A DNA stretch of 64,000 nucleotides from Pelagomonas calceolata (Eukaryota; Sar; Pelagophyceae; Pelagomonadales; Pelagomonadaceae): contig CAKKNE010000002.1 in assembly GCA_918797485.1 (NCBI GenBank), positions 4,926,501-4,990,500 of the forward strand, written 5' to 3'. The notes beneath the pieces were generated by a model. The model worked only from the letters and a program-made list of their open reading frames with translations. It ran no database searches and was not told the origin of the DNA. Below are positions 29,227-37,819 of this stretch, one piece after another; the stretch's first letter is position 1, and every line of letters begins with the position of its first letter. Made by a program: the position numbers and the translations under genes.

Positions 29227-30354
29227 ATGATCATCACAAACTGCGCCGCCTGCGCCAAGCCCATCGAACACGACGACGCGTCATGGAGATGCGTGGGTTG
29301 TCAAACTAGATACTGCAGTGAACGCTGCGAACGCTACGACCGGCGGCGCGGCGGGCACGGCAAAATTTGTGGCGCGATCGCAAGCGGTGGCGGCGCCGAA
29401 CAATACCACGCCGACAAAAAATACGAGGAGGCCGTCGCGGACGCGGTCGAGGAGTGCGCGGAGGACACCGAAGGTCAGACGTGCTACATCTGTCTGGAGG
29501 ACGGCTCGGAGGAAGGCCTCGTTCGTGGGTGCTCGTGCCGCGGGGGGTCGGGCTTTGCGCACGTGTCGTGCTTGGCGAAGCAAGCGAAGATTTTGATGGA
29601 TCAGGCCGAGGAGAACAATCTCCGCGGCAACGAGTTTGATGCGAAGTGGGAGCGGTGGCACAAGTGTAGGTTGTGCGGGCAAGAGCACCACGGCGCCGTG
29701 CGGTGTGCGCTTGGATGGGCGTGCTGGAAAACGTACGTGGGCCGGCCGGAGGAGGATGATACTCGGAGGATGGCGATTAACCAGCTCGCGAACGGTTTAC
29801 AAGTTTCAGGACACCAAGAGCACGCGTTGTCCGTGCGAGAGGTCGAGTTGGCCACTGAGGAGCGCTTGGGTGCATCACCACTGAGGACGCTGGCCACACG
29901 AAGCAATTTGGCTTTGAGCTATTACCACCTCGGGCGGATAGAGGATGCCTTACGTCTCCAGCGAGAGGTCTACACAGGGTGGCAGATTCTGAGTCTCTCA
30001 AGCCAATTGCGAGAGGCGGTTGGCGATTGTCTTACTATCTCTGTCGGCAACCTAACAGAAATATTGATCGCTGCGCGCGAGTTTGAAGAGGCGCAATCGT
30101 TGGCGCGCGAAAAACTCCCCGCGATTATAGATCGCCATGGACCCGACGACATTTTGACTCTCGAGGTTCGGACTTGGTACGCGCGGGCTCTTTTCTTTGA
30201 AGGCGAGGAGCTTTCCGAGGCCGAGACGATTCTCGAGGATGTTCTGCGTAGATCAAAGCGGGTCTTGAGCGACTCCCATCCGGACACGGAGCGGGCTCGG
30301 AAGTTTCTGGAGGAGGTGCGGAGCGCGCGCGCGGACGCGGCCGAGGAGTCGTAG
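29227..30354 (+). CDS. MYND zinc finger, RING-CH and TPR protein
   Basis: 375 residues. A MYND finger comes first (CAACAKPI... then CVGCQTRYCSERCERYD with H and C ligands, residues 6-47). A RING-CH (RINGv) finger follows from residue 84: CYICLEDG, CSCRGGSGFAHVSCL and CRLCGQ, a C4HC3 pattern typical of membrane-linked E3 ligases. From about residue 180, kinesin-light-chain-like TPRs appear (ALSVREVELATEERLGAS, TLATRSNLALSYYHLGRIED). This set suggests a ubiquitin ligase with a protein-binding tail. I recall such combinations as abundant in pelagophyte genomes, without having checked. No TM is seen, unlike MARCH ligases. Target unknown. Confidence 0.82.
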   Translation: MIITNCAACAKPIEHDDASWRCVGCQTRYCSERCERYDRRRGGHGKICGAIASGGGAEQYHADKKYEEAVADAVEECAEDTEGQTCYICLEDGSEEGLVRGCSCRGGSGFAHVSCLAKQAKILMDQAEENNLRGNEFDAKWERWHKCRLCGQEHHGAVRCALGWACWKTYVGRPEEDDTRRMAINQLANGLQVSGHQEHALSVREVELATEERLGASPLRTLATRSNLALSYYHLGRIEDALRLQREVYTGWQILSLSSQLREAVGDCLTISVGNLTEILIAAREFEEAQSLAREKLPAIIDRHGPDDILTLEVRTWYARALFFEGEELSEAETILEDVLRRSKRVLSDSHPDTERARKFLEEVRSARADAAEES

Positions 30355-30437
30355 TGCAGGCTAAGTTTATTCAACGGTGAGACGCATGACCCCAGACACG
30401 CCGTCGCCGCGAAATAAACTGTACCACAACACAAGAG

Positions 30438-31673
30438 TTACTCCTCCTTCACCTCCGGCGCCTCGCGCAGCAGTCGTCCCCGGTCGAACGCGACGGGCAG
30501 CTCGTCCACGCGCCAGCCCGCGTCCGCGACGGCCGCCGCGAAGGCCTCGGCGGCGCCCTCGTCCACGGTAGCCCCGAGCCGCGCGCGCGCGTGGACCGCG
30601 GCCTCGAGCGCGTCGCGCGGCGCCGCGTCGTCGTAGAGCAGCACACGCGCGACGTCCCGCTCCGCGTGGAGGACGTAGGGCACTTCGCCCGCAAACGCAT
30701 CTGACGGGAAAGCATCGACGCGGTCGCCCACGGATAACCAGGAAGGGTCGCCGCCGCCGACGAGCAGCGACTCGGCGGACGACGTCTCCGCCGGCGTCGG
30801 GCAGGTGCCCGTTTCCAGGAAAGCATCGACCAAAGCGGCTAATCTGGGAGGGTCGAGCTCGACGTCGGCCACGTAGCGTAGCGACAGCCACGTACAGGTT
30901 AAATGCGTGGCGGACAAAGCCGCCCAGGCCGGCCACACGGTCGTCACATCCCCACCACACGCGTTGGACACGCCGACGCCCAGTCCCAAGCCGACCAACG
31001 AAGCCACGATGGTCTGGGAGCCGGACTTGGCTGTGAGGTCGCCCAGGTTGGCCGCGCCCTGCCTGTTTGATAACGCGCGATGGATCGCGGCTCGGGAGGC
31101 CGACGCGGCCAGGTATGAGATGTTCTTCGCGACATTGGCCAGCCCCGCAATGGGCACGAAGTACTGGGGGAATGCTGGTAATGCCGCAAGCTCCACTAAA
31201 GCAGCCGCATCCAAAGCGACTGAGGACCGCAAGCGCCACCGCCGCGGTCTCGCATCCAAAGCGCCGCTCCAGATGGAAGCAAAGGCCACGCCGCCGAGCA
31301 TGCCCAGCCCGTCCTTCACGGCCCAGTTCGCCGCCGCGGCTAAAGGTGCGGCGGACGCGTCGCCCACGCCGACCGCGGTCAACAGTACTCGCGTCGACAG
31401 GACGCCGCCCGCAGACGAACAGGCGAAGCCCGCGAACTGCAACAACGCATAAGTGCCGTAGCCATCTTTCACGGACTGGGGGTAGCCCGCCGGCAGGAAG
31501 GGCGCCAAGGGTCTCCTCCAGGGCCGGCTCTCGTTGTGCTTCGTGGCGGACCAAGTGGTGTCGTTGTGTTCGAAGCGCTCGTAGGCGGCGCCGGCTTCCG
31601 CGGGGCGCTGGAGGACGACCCGTTTTGTGGAGAGGGCTCGCCTGCCTATTGGTCTTGCGACTCGCAGCAGCAT
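30438..31673 (-). CDS. RUS family protein (DUF647, ROOT UVB SENSITIVE)
   Basis: Homologue of the RUS/DUF647 family, membrane-associated proteins linked in plants to UV-B sensing and vitamin B6 related growth control. 411 residues. The diagnostic block runs from FLPAGYPQSVKDGYGTYALL through NWAVKDGLGMLGGVAFAS and AKNISYLAASASRAAI to GDLTAKSGSQTIVASLVGLG. The N-terminus (MLLRVARPIGRRALSTKR) looks like a mitochondrial or plastid presequence. The C-terminal 120 residues are a soluble variable domain. It converges on the RING-CH gene and is divergent to MTHFR. The molecular activity of the family is not established. Confidence 0.9.
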   Translation of the reverse strand: MLLRVARPIGRRALSTKRVVLQRPAEAGAAYERFEHNDTTWSATKHNESRPWRRPLAPFLPAGYPQSVKDGYGTYALLQFAGFACSSAGGVLSTRVLLTAVGVGDASAAPLAAAANWAVKDGLGMLGGVAFASIWSGALDARPRRWRLRSSVALDAAALVELAALPAFPQYFVPIAGLANVAKNISYLAASASRAAIHRALSNRQGAANLGDLTAKSGSQTIVASLVGLGLGVGVSNACGGDVTTVWPAWAALSATHLTCTWLSLRYVADVELDPPRLAALVDAFLETGTCPTPAETSSAESLLVGGGDPSWLSVGDRVDAFPSDAFAGEVPYVLHAERDVARVLLYDDAAPRDALEAAVHARARLGATVDEGAAEAFAAAVADAGWRVDELPVAFDRGRLLREAPEVKEE

Positions 31674-32227
31674 TGTTGCTGATGGTCCCAGGTCCAGGTG
31701 TTTTGCCCGTATTCAATCGATCTTGGGGCCGTCGAGACCGAGCAACAGTGCCTAGCTTATGAGATAAGCCAGCAGTGCAGCAATGTGTCAGCGTGTGTTT
31801 TGGCAGCCTTGCACGGCGTGGCTTGCAATTTTTTGCAGCAGTTATGCGCGCACACTGCGTCAGCGTTATCTGCACTGCGCAACAGTGCACGATGTTAATT
31901 TACTGCCGTGTTTTTAGGCCGTACAAAGCCATCATCCACACGCAAACCCGACCGCGGCATTTCCCCCACGTGCTTAGGCGTACTTGCAGCTGTCCGGAGC
32001 ACTCATTTTGCAGCGAAACAGCGGTTTCCTAACTGCGTCGGGCGATTTTTCACATAAGGCCACGCACCTGAAAGCGCCGTAAAATTACGACGTCTACAGG
32101 CAACAGCGACGACTAGCAACAGCTACGCACGCCGCACAACTACCAACTTTGCGAACTTGCAAAGAAACGCCAGCCAGCGCGCGTTTTGCATCAAAAATCA
32201 CTGCAGCCTGCAGCAACAACATAAAAA
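31674..32227. other. Divergent promoter region RUS / MTHFR
   Basis: About 554 bases, AT-richer than the flanking genes. It has single CTAGs near 31752 and 32112 but no close pair, and GCAGC-rich words (31780-31900). No gene is recognised. Confidence 0.5.
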
Positions 32228-33310
32228 ATGCCCAAGATCTGCGACCTGATAGCCGAGAAGGCGAAAGCGGGCGAGGACTGGGTCTCCTACGAGTTCTTCC
32301 CGCCGCGCACCGAGCAGGGCGTCAAGAACCTGGTGGCCCGGTTCGAGCGCATGAAAAACGCGCGCCAGCCTCTGTTCTGCGACATGACCTGGGGCGCCGG
32401 CGGCTCCACTTCTGAGTTAACGATGGACCTCACCCTAAAAATGAAGGCCATGGGCCTCGAGCCGAACATGCACCTGACGTGCACGAACGTCGAGCGCAAG
32501 GACGTCATCAAAGCTCTACAAACTTGTAAAGATAACGACGTCCGGAACATCGTTGCGTTGAGGGGTGACCCCCCCCACGGCCAGGAGAAGTGGGAGGCGA
32601 CGGAGGGCGGGTTTGAATGCGCTCTCGACTTAGTGAAGTTCATCCGGAGGGAGCACGGGGACTATTTTTGTTTGAGCGTCGCGGGCTACCCCGAGGGCCA
32701 CCCGGACACGATCGTTCACGTGGGTGATGACGAAACGAAACTCAGCGCTTCGGAGAGGACTCGCTGCAGGGTCACGGACGAAGACGGCCAGAGGAAAGTC
32801 TACGTCTGCCCCGACGCGACGTTCAAGCTGGAAATGGATTATCTGAAGAAGAAGGTCGACGCCGGCGCCGACGCGATCATCACGCAGATGTTCTTCGACG
32901 CGAACACGTATGGGGCCTTCCTCAAAGCTTGTCGCAAGCATGGTATTAACGTACCGGTCATTCCCGGTATTATGTTGGTGCAAGCTGCTGGAGGTTTTAG
33001 AAAAATGACGGCCATGTGCAAGACGCGCGTGCCGGCGGCGGTCAAGGAGAGTGTGGATGCCAAAGCCGATAATGATGTTGCTTTGAAGGCCTACGGCGTG
33101 GACTTGGGGGTGCAGATCTCTCATGAACTACTTGCTGTCGGCGCGCCGGGGCTCCACTTCTACACGCTGAACCTGGACAAGACGACCTTAGCTATTGCCA
33201 AGAGGGTCGCGGACGACCGCGCGTCGTCGAGAACAGCGAGAGACTGGCTCAAGGCCGCGGCGCTCGCGGCCGGCGCGGCTGTGTTGGTTGCGCTGCTCCG
33301 GCGCAAGTGA
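32228..33310 (+). CDS. MTHFR: Methylenetetrahydrofolate reductase, catalytic domain only, with C-terminal anchor
   Basis: Flavoenzyme that reduces 5,10-methylene-THF to 5-methyl-THF for methionine synthesis. The TIM-barrel domain is complete: YEFFPPRTEQGVKNL, DMTWGAGG, ALRGDPP, GGFECALDLVKFIR, SVAGYPEGHPD, KVDAGADAIITQMFFD and PGLHFYTLN. The eukaryotic-type insertion is present between GYPEGHPD and FKLEMDYLKKKVDAGAD. Two oddities stand out. At 360 residues it lacks the roughly 300-residue SAM-binding regulatory domain of typical eukaryotic MTHFR. It also ends in AAALAAGAAVLVALLRRK, a hydrophobic segment with a basic tip, like a tail anchor. The opposing gene follows after 67 bases, leaving no room for the missing half. 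Confidence 0.92.
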   Translation: MPKICDLIAEKAKAGEDWVSYEFFPPRTEQGVKNLVARFERMKNARQPLFCDMTWGAGGSTSELTMDLTLKMKAMGLEPNMHLTCTNVERKDVIKALQTCKDNDVRNIVALRGDPPHGQEKWEATEGGFECALDLVKFIRREHGDYFCLSVAGYPEGHPDTIVHVGDDETKLSASERTRCRVTDEDGQRKVYVCPDATFKLEMDYLKKKVDAGADAIITQMFFDANTYGAFLKACRKHGINVPVIPGIMLVQAAGGFRKMTAMCKTRVPAAVKESVDAKADNDVALKAYGVDLGVQISHELLAVGAPGLHFYTLNLDKTTLAIAKRVADDRASSRTARDWLKAAALAAGAAVLVALLRRK

Positions 33311-33377
33311 GGGGTGGGGTGGCCGCCGCGCCGCCAGGCTTCGGCGCCGCGCCGGCCGAGTAATCACTAGTACTCTA

Positions 33378-34931
33378 TTAGTTCGAGACCGAAAGGACGG
33401 TGGAGTGGGTCACGACCTCTCCGAGGATGGGCGGCGCCGCGTCAGCGTCTGGCGCTTGGACCGCTTCGACCGTGCCCATGGGGAGCACGCTCGTCGTCCG
33501 GAGGATTGGCGGCGTCACAACCTCGGGGGCTGTGGGGGATGTTTTTACCGACGGTCGGGATTTGCGCATTCTCCAAAGGCATAGGAAGCAAGCGACGCAA
33601 AAGATGAGACTGGTGATGGAGATGAGAGCAATCTGCCAGGGGGCGAGTTCATCGTCGACTTGCTTTGTGGGCTGGGCGGTCGGCTGGGCAGTCGTCGGCT
33701 GAGAAGTCGGCGCGTTTGCATCGAAGGCGTAGGCCGATCCCGAGGCGGAGCCGCCGTCGTCGTCGCCGCTGGCTCCGACCATGACGGTGCCGCCGTCGAT
33801 CGCCACGGAGACGCCGAATTTATCGCTCGCCGCGGCATCACTTGCAGTCAGCTTGGCCACCTGGCCGTACGAGGCGCTGTCGGTCGTGCGGAAGACGTAG
33901 GCCGAACCCGAGTTGGAGCCGCCGTAATCATCCAAGTAAGCTCCAATCACGACGGTGTCGCCGTCGATGGCCACGGAGACACCAAAGTTGTCGGCACAAC
34001 AGGTGTCGGCGGCCGTCAGCTTGGCCACCTCGTCATATGTGGCGCCGTCGCTCGTGCGGAATAGGTAGACCGCGCCACCTGTGCCGTACGTGCCAGCCCC
34101 GATCGCGATGAGGCCACCACTGATCGCCACAGCGCGGCCGAAGTCCGCCGCCGCATCAGCGGTTATTAGCTTGGCGACCTGATTGTACGTGGCGCCCCCG
34201 TCGGTCGTACGGAAGACGTAGACCGAGCCCTTGTTTGAGCCGCCGTCGTCGTCGTATCGGGCCCCAACCACGACGGTGCCGGTGTCGATCGCCACGCAGC
34301 CGCCAAATTTGTCGCCCGTCGCGGCGTCGGAGGCCCTTAGCTTAGCCAACTGGCCATAAGTGGCGCCACCGTCGGTCGTGCGGAAGACGTAGGCCGAGCC
34401 CGAGTTCCAGCCGCCGTCGTCGTCGTAGTAGGCTCCAATCACGATGGTGTCTCCGTCGATCGCCACTGAGATACCGAAGTTGTCGCGCGCCGCGGCGTCG
34501 GCGGCCGTCAGCTTGGCCACCTGGCCGTAGGTGGCGCCGCCGTCGCTCGTGCGGAAGACGTAGGCCGAGCCCTTGTGGGAACAGCTATAGCAGCCAGGAG
34601 CCCCCACCACGACGGTGTCTCCGTCGATCGCCACGGAGTAGCCGAAGCGGTCCCCCGCAGCGCCGTCGGAGGCCGTCAGCTTGGCCACCTGGCCGTACGT
34701 GGCGCCGCCGTCGGTCGTGCGCAAGACGTAGACCGCTCCATAGCCCCACGGTGCGTAGGCCCCGACCACGACGGTGTCTCCGTCGATCGCCACGGAGCTA
34801 CCGAAGCCGTCGCCCGCAGCGGCATCGGAAGCCGTCAGCTTGGCCACCTCCATGTAGTTAAAAGCTGCCAGCCGCCGCCGATCCGCGGGCGCCTCCACGA
34901 GGCAGCACAGCAGGAGAGCGCTGCGCAGCAT
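33378..34931 (-). CDS. Seven-repeat FG-GAP (integrin-type) membrane receptor
   Basis: Type I membrane protein, 517 residues. A signal peptide (MLRSALLLCCLVEAPA) is followed by seven tandem repeats of 50-57 residues with the pattern VAKLTASDAAxGDxFGxSVA, IDGDTVVVGA, GSAYVFRTTDGGATYG. Seven is the number of blades in an integrin-alpha propeller, so one closed beta-propeller is likely. A Thr/Pro-rich stalk (TSQPTTAQPTAQPTKQ) leads to one TM (ALISITSLIFCVACFLCLW) and a cytoplasmic tail of about 80 residues. Some loops carry DDDGG, possible Ca2+ sites. The repeats are very similar to each other, so the array probably grew by recent internal duplication. Ligand unknown. Confidence 0.85.
   Translation of the reverse strand: MLRSALLLCCLVEAPADRRRLAAFNYMEVAKLTASDAAAGDGFGSSVAIDGDTVVVGAYAPWGYGAVYVLRTTDGGATYGQVAKLTASDGAAGDRFGYSVAIDGDTVVVGAPGCYSCSHKGSAYVFRTSDGGATYGQVAKLTAADAAARDNFGISVAIDGDTIVIGAYYDDDGGWNSGSAYVFRTTDGGATYGQLAKLRASDAATGDKFGGCVAIDTGTVVVGARYDDDGGSNKGSVYVFRTTDGGATYNQVAKLITADAAADFGRAVAISGGLIAIGAGTYGTGGAVYLFRTSDGATYDEVAKLTAADTCCADNFGVSVAIDGDTVVIGAYLDDYGGSNSGSAYVFRTTDSASYGQVAKLTASDAAASDKFGVSVAIDGGTVMVGASGDDDGGSASGSAYAFDANAPTSQPTTAQPTAQPTKQVDDELAPWQIALISITSLIFCVACFLCLWRMRKSRPSVKTSPTAPEVVTPPILRTTSVLPMGTVEAVQAPDADAAPPILGEVVTHSTVLSVSN
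33710..34850 (-). repeat. Tandem array encoding seven FG-GAP repeats
   Basis: Seven units of roughly 150-170 bases, highly alike at DNA level (for example GCCGTCAGCTTGGCCACCT recurs on the plus strand). Unit 5 is the most divergent and the shortest. Confidence 0.8.
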
Positions 34932-35059
34932 TAGTGGTTGGCTGCCCCGAGCTGCCCCCGCGATTTGATCACCTACGGCGCTCTGTCGATCCGGCGCCGC
35001 TGCACATCCAAATCATCTTGCTAGAGTCGCCGCAACAAGTCATCAATAAGGAACAAACC

Positions 35060-36331
35060 TTACCCCGACGACGAGTCCGCCCGCGGCCGGCAGAAGCAGC
35101 CCGTATTTACCGAACCGCCCGCGAGCGGCGCGCACTGCTTCGCGAGGGCCCTCCCCAAGTCCTTGCCGCCGTCGCGGGACCGCACGTCGTAGGCGAAGGG
35201 CTCGGCGCCGAAGTTCACCTCGACGGCGTCGCCGTGGTCGAGGCCGACGCACGGGTACAACGGTTCGTCGAGGTCTTTTTGTTGTAAAGGGATGCCGCCG
35301 ACGCTCACGCCGTTGCGCGTGAAGAAGACCTCCCTACGGCCCCGGTCGACGCCGCATCCCACCACATCGCCTCGGCCGAAGGTGTCGCCCCTTGCCACAG
35401 CAGCACCGTCGCCGTGGAACCGGCCCCCGTCGTCGCCGTGATACCCCCAGGACTCGGCGTCCCAGCCCGGCATTAACCGCCCGGCATCAAAACCAGCTCT
35501 CGCACAGCCGATGGCCACGCAGGGCGGCGCCGCCATCGCGCGCTCTTCAACTTCGCGCGGCGCGCCGGATAGAGCTACTCGCAGCTCGAAATAAGCTATC
35601 AGTGAGGGTGCTACGCGTATGGCCGTACCGGAGAAGGGAAAGGTCTCCTCCTGGACAGCTCTAGGTGTAGCAACACATTTTGGGGCCGTTTTCGGTTTTG
35701 ATGAATGCCGGTTCATCAAGCTTCGAGCGACGGCTAGCGGCGATTGTGTGGAGGCACCGGTCAGCGCCGGGCCGAAGATCCGTCTTGAAAAACTTCCGTC
35801 GGCGGGCGCCCTTTGTTGAGGTGTGGTCGTTATTGCCTGGTCGCCAAAAAAGGGCGCGTCCGCGACGCAGGACCGGTCGCCCACACCTAAAGCGCCGCCG
35901 AAGGCTAACGTGACCAAGCCTGTCTTTGACTCGCCGACCCGCAGCTGCGTGCCGGCTCGCAGCCCCTTGCGCATTGTTGGGGCCGGTCTAGCAAGACCAT
36001 ACAGTAACCGGGGCGGCGCGGCGCACTGAACTGAAGTGTTCGGAGGAAGGTGCCACCTACTCCTACAAAGCACGAGCCAGGGCGTGTCACTCTGAGCTCG
36101 CCGGCGCCAGCCTCTCGACAAAACCGAGGCTAGTCGTAGCGCAGGCGCATCGAGCAAGGAAATAATAGCACAATCAATTAATTCAGAAGGAAGCCACTGG
36201 TCGGGGTCGAAGCCCCGCGTCTCCTCTATCCTCCTATTGAAATTCCGGAGGGCTTCTTCGGCTTCGTCGAAGTCGTCCCCTGTGACGGCGGCCTCTTTCA
36301 CTAGCGCGGAGAGGAGCGTGGGCTGGCACAT
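35060..36331 (-). CDS. F-box-like and SPRY domain protein
   Basis: 423 residues. Near residues 45-80, LPSELIDCAIISLLDAPAL and LASVLSRGWRRRAQSDTPW resemble an F-box (leucine-rich helices, then a W). The C-terminal 200 residues form a B30.2/SPRY-type domain: YFELRVAL, CVAIGCARAGF, SWGYHGDDGGRFHGDG, GDVVGCGVDRGRREVFFTRN and a final LYPCVGLDHGDAVEVNFG. The order F-box then SPRY suggests a substrate adaptor of an SCF ubiquitin ligase, with SPRY binding the target. The SPRY call is strong; the F-box is weaker. Divergent to the small acidic protein gene at 37038. Confidence 0.82.
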   Translation of the reverse strand: MCQPTLLSALVKEAAVTGDDFDEAEEALRNFNRRIEETRGFDPDQWLPSELIDCAIISLLDAPALRLASVLSRGWRRRAQSDTPWLVLCRSRWHLPPNTSVQCAAPPRLLYGLARPAPTMRKGLRAGTQLRVGESKTGLVTLAFGGALGVGDRSCVADAPFFGDQAITTTPQQRAPADGSFSRRIFGPALTGASTQSPLAVARSLMNRHSSKPKTAPKCVATPRAVQEETFPFSGTAIRVAPSLIAYFELRVALSGAPREVEERAMAAPPCVAIGCARAGFDAGRLMPGWDAESWGYHGDDGGRFHGDGAAVARGDTFGRGDVVGCGVDRGRREVFFTRNGVSVGGIPLQQKDLDEPLYPCVGLDHGDAVEVNFGAEPFAYDVRSRDGGKDLGRALAKQCAPLAGGSVNTGCFCRPRADSSSG

Positions 36332-37037
36332 GTTGGTTGTTGTTGTGGGTGCGTTTTGGTGGTGGATCTTAGTGGGCGGAAGGTGTTTTTAGGGGGAGAC
36401 TGTTTTAGCAGATCTCCAGCAGATCTCGTCCTATGCCGCCTCCTGCTTTAAGCTGCCACGTTCACAGCTGCGCGCTGACCCCCAGAGGCAGTAGCGCGTT
36501 GACTGGCGTCCAGCGCTTATCTGTAGGCCGCGCACGGGGCTCGTACCAAGCGCTGAAATCGAGCACCTCCTCCTAGAGGTCCTTTGTTTTGCTAGCTTTG
36601 AAAATGAATGTGGCTGAAAATCCCGTGAAGGCGAAAATGAACCATCTTAGCACGATTGCCTGGCTTTCGAGACGAATGGTGAGGGTTAATATGGGTGAGA
36701 TTTCTGGCTCTCGATGGCAGACGCGCTTAAATTACCTTATATCGATCAACCAAACGATTGCGCGCTCTCAGGCCCCGTAGGAAAGTCCTCCAGGTACTCG
36801 AGCTCTCTGCGAACCCCACGCGGCAGCGAGTGCGGACGCGTACGCCGACGTATAACGAGCCTCCGGCGACTGCTCCACGTGCACTGCCATCCGCGCCCAC
36901 GGCCCCTATCCGCGCCTCTGCGCCTGCCGCTGATCCCTCAAAGAACCGCACACATCGACCACAGCCAGGGAGGAGCGGCTCGCGGGCCTTAAACCTTTTT
37001 CCCGCCTGGCCGGCCAGGCCTTCCGCGCTCAAAAAGG
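36332..37037. other. Divergent intergenic region
   Basis: About 706 bases with no recognised gene. It holds a weak paired-CTAG motif at 36573-36595. Open frames around 36714-37037 on both strands are Arg/Pro/Ala-rich and domain-free and are judged shadows of GC-rich sequence. Confidence 0.45.
36573..36595. promoter_or_regulatory. Weak paired-CTAG motif
   Basis: CTAG at 36573-36576 and 36592-36595 flank AGGTCCTTTGTTTTG. Spacing fits the other copies but the middle is less similar. It lies 242 bases upstream of the F-box/SPRY ATG and 443 bases from the ATG at 37038. Confidence 0.3.
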
Positions 37038-37498
37038 ATGCAGCGCCCCCAGCTCTCCCGCCAGCATATCTCCTCGCCTCTGACAGTCGTGACAGCGTGG
37101 AAATCAAACTTCTCCACGCCCCGTGACTGCGTCTGCTCGATGGCGTAACGATTTTCACACAGGTCGTGGACTCGGACGACGAGGAGGGCCCCGTCGTCGA
37201 GGGCTGGTCCATCTTCGAGAACTCCACCGACTCGTCGTCCTCGGAGACGACGCTCGGCCTCGACGCGCCCCAGAGCCCCGTCTGGGAGGACCGCCTCGAG
37301 TCCTTCCTCCGCCGGCGCCGCGCGTTTAGTGTCGACCACGAGGCCGCGGCGACGCCGACGAAGAAGCGCACCAAAAGAGCGCCCGCGCGCAGGACCTGCG
37401 CGCCGGGCCCGCCCGCGGCGGCCGCGAAGGCGGCGCCCAAGCAGGAGGCGCCGCCGCCGCCGCGCCTCGCGCGCGCCCAGTCCTGGACCGGCGAGTAG
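37038..37498 (+). CDS. Small acidic-then-basic protein of unknown function, introner-split
   Basis: Proposed exons 37038-37085 and 37163-37498 give 127 residues beginning MQRPQLSRQHISSPLT and continuing VVDSDDEEGPVVEGWSIFEN. The middle is Ser/Asp/Glu-rich (STDSSSSETTLG), then come DRLESFLRRRRAF, a basic KKRTKRAPARR patch and an Ala/Pro tail. No domain is recognised; the basic patch could be a nuclear signal. The case for a gene is the introner: removal from the left target copy restores one frame from ATG to stop. The ATG at 37038 is the first after an in-frame stop ending at 36992. Confidence 0.55.
37086..37162 (+). mobile_element. Introner element C
   Basis: A 77-base intron. Left TIR CAGCGTGGAAATCA begins at 37093; the right TIR ends CGATTTTCACACAG at 37162. 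Flanks are GTCGTGA (left, GT donor) and GTCGTGGA (right), a target duplication with one base lost. Phase 0. This is among the shortest family members. Confidence 0.8.
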
Positions 37499-37819
37499 TG
37501 CCGCTCGTCTTTCGATTTGTTTCCACATACAGTTGCCAGTGTAAAAATGGTGTATACACTCCGTCTCGGGGACCGGCGGTGTGTGTGTGTGCACGAGTCG
37601 CGGCGATGGCGTGCCGGTGGGGCGTACGACTTGTTTACGCCATCGCTGCGACCGGTCGGTACTGCCAGTGCCAATGTTTGACATTTAAACAAGCTAACAC
37701 TCGGGGCGACGGCGTATGAGGGCCGGGGGCGGGGCGGGCGTGCGGTAACGCAGACCCCGCGTCGGCCGGCTGGCTAGGCTCTAATCTAAGCGAAGCATGC
37801 CAAAACAAACACAAAATCC
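37499..37819. other. Convergent 3' region with inverted repeat
   Basis: About 320 bases between two converging genes. It contains a (GT)n-like run near 37579-37592 and an inverted repeat, with arms 37597-37612 and 37637-37652 (15 of 16 matched), made of the introner words GCGATGGCGT and ACGCCATCGC. Confidence 0.6.

Noticed and set aside
33710-34850. CRISPR-like or satellite repeat array
   Set aside because: The repeats are in frame, of protein-domain length, and encode FG-GAP blades; there are no spacers.
36758-37126. Longer first exon for the small protein gene, in another frame
   Set aside because: Its phase does not match the exon after the introner, whereas the frame from the ATG at 37038 does.
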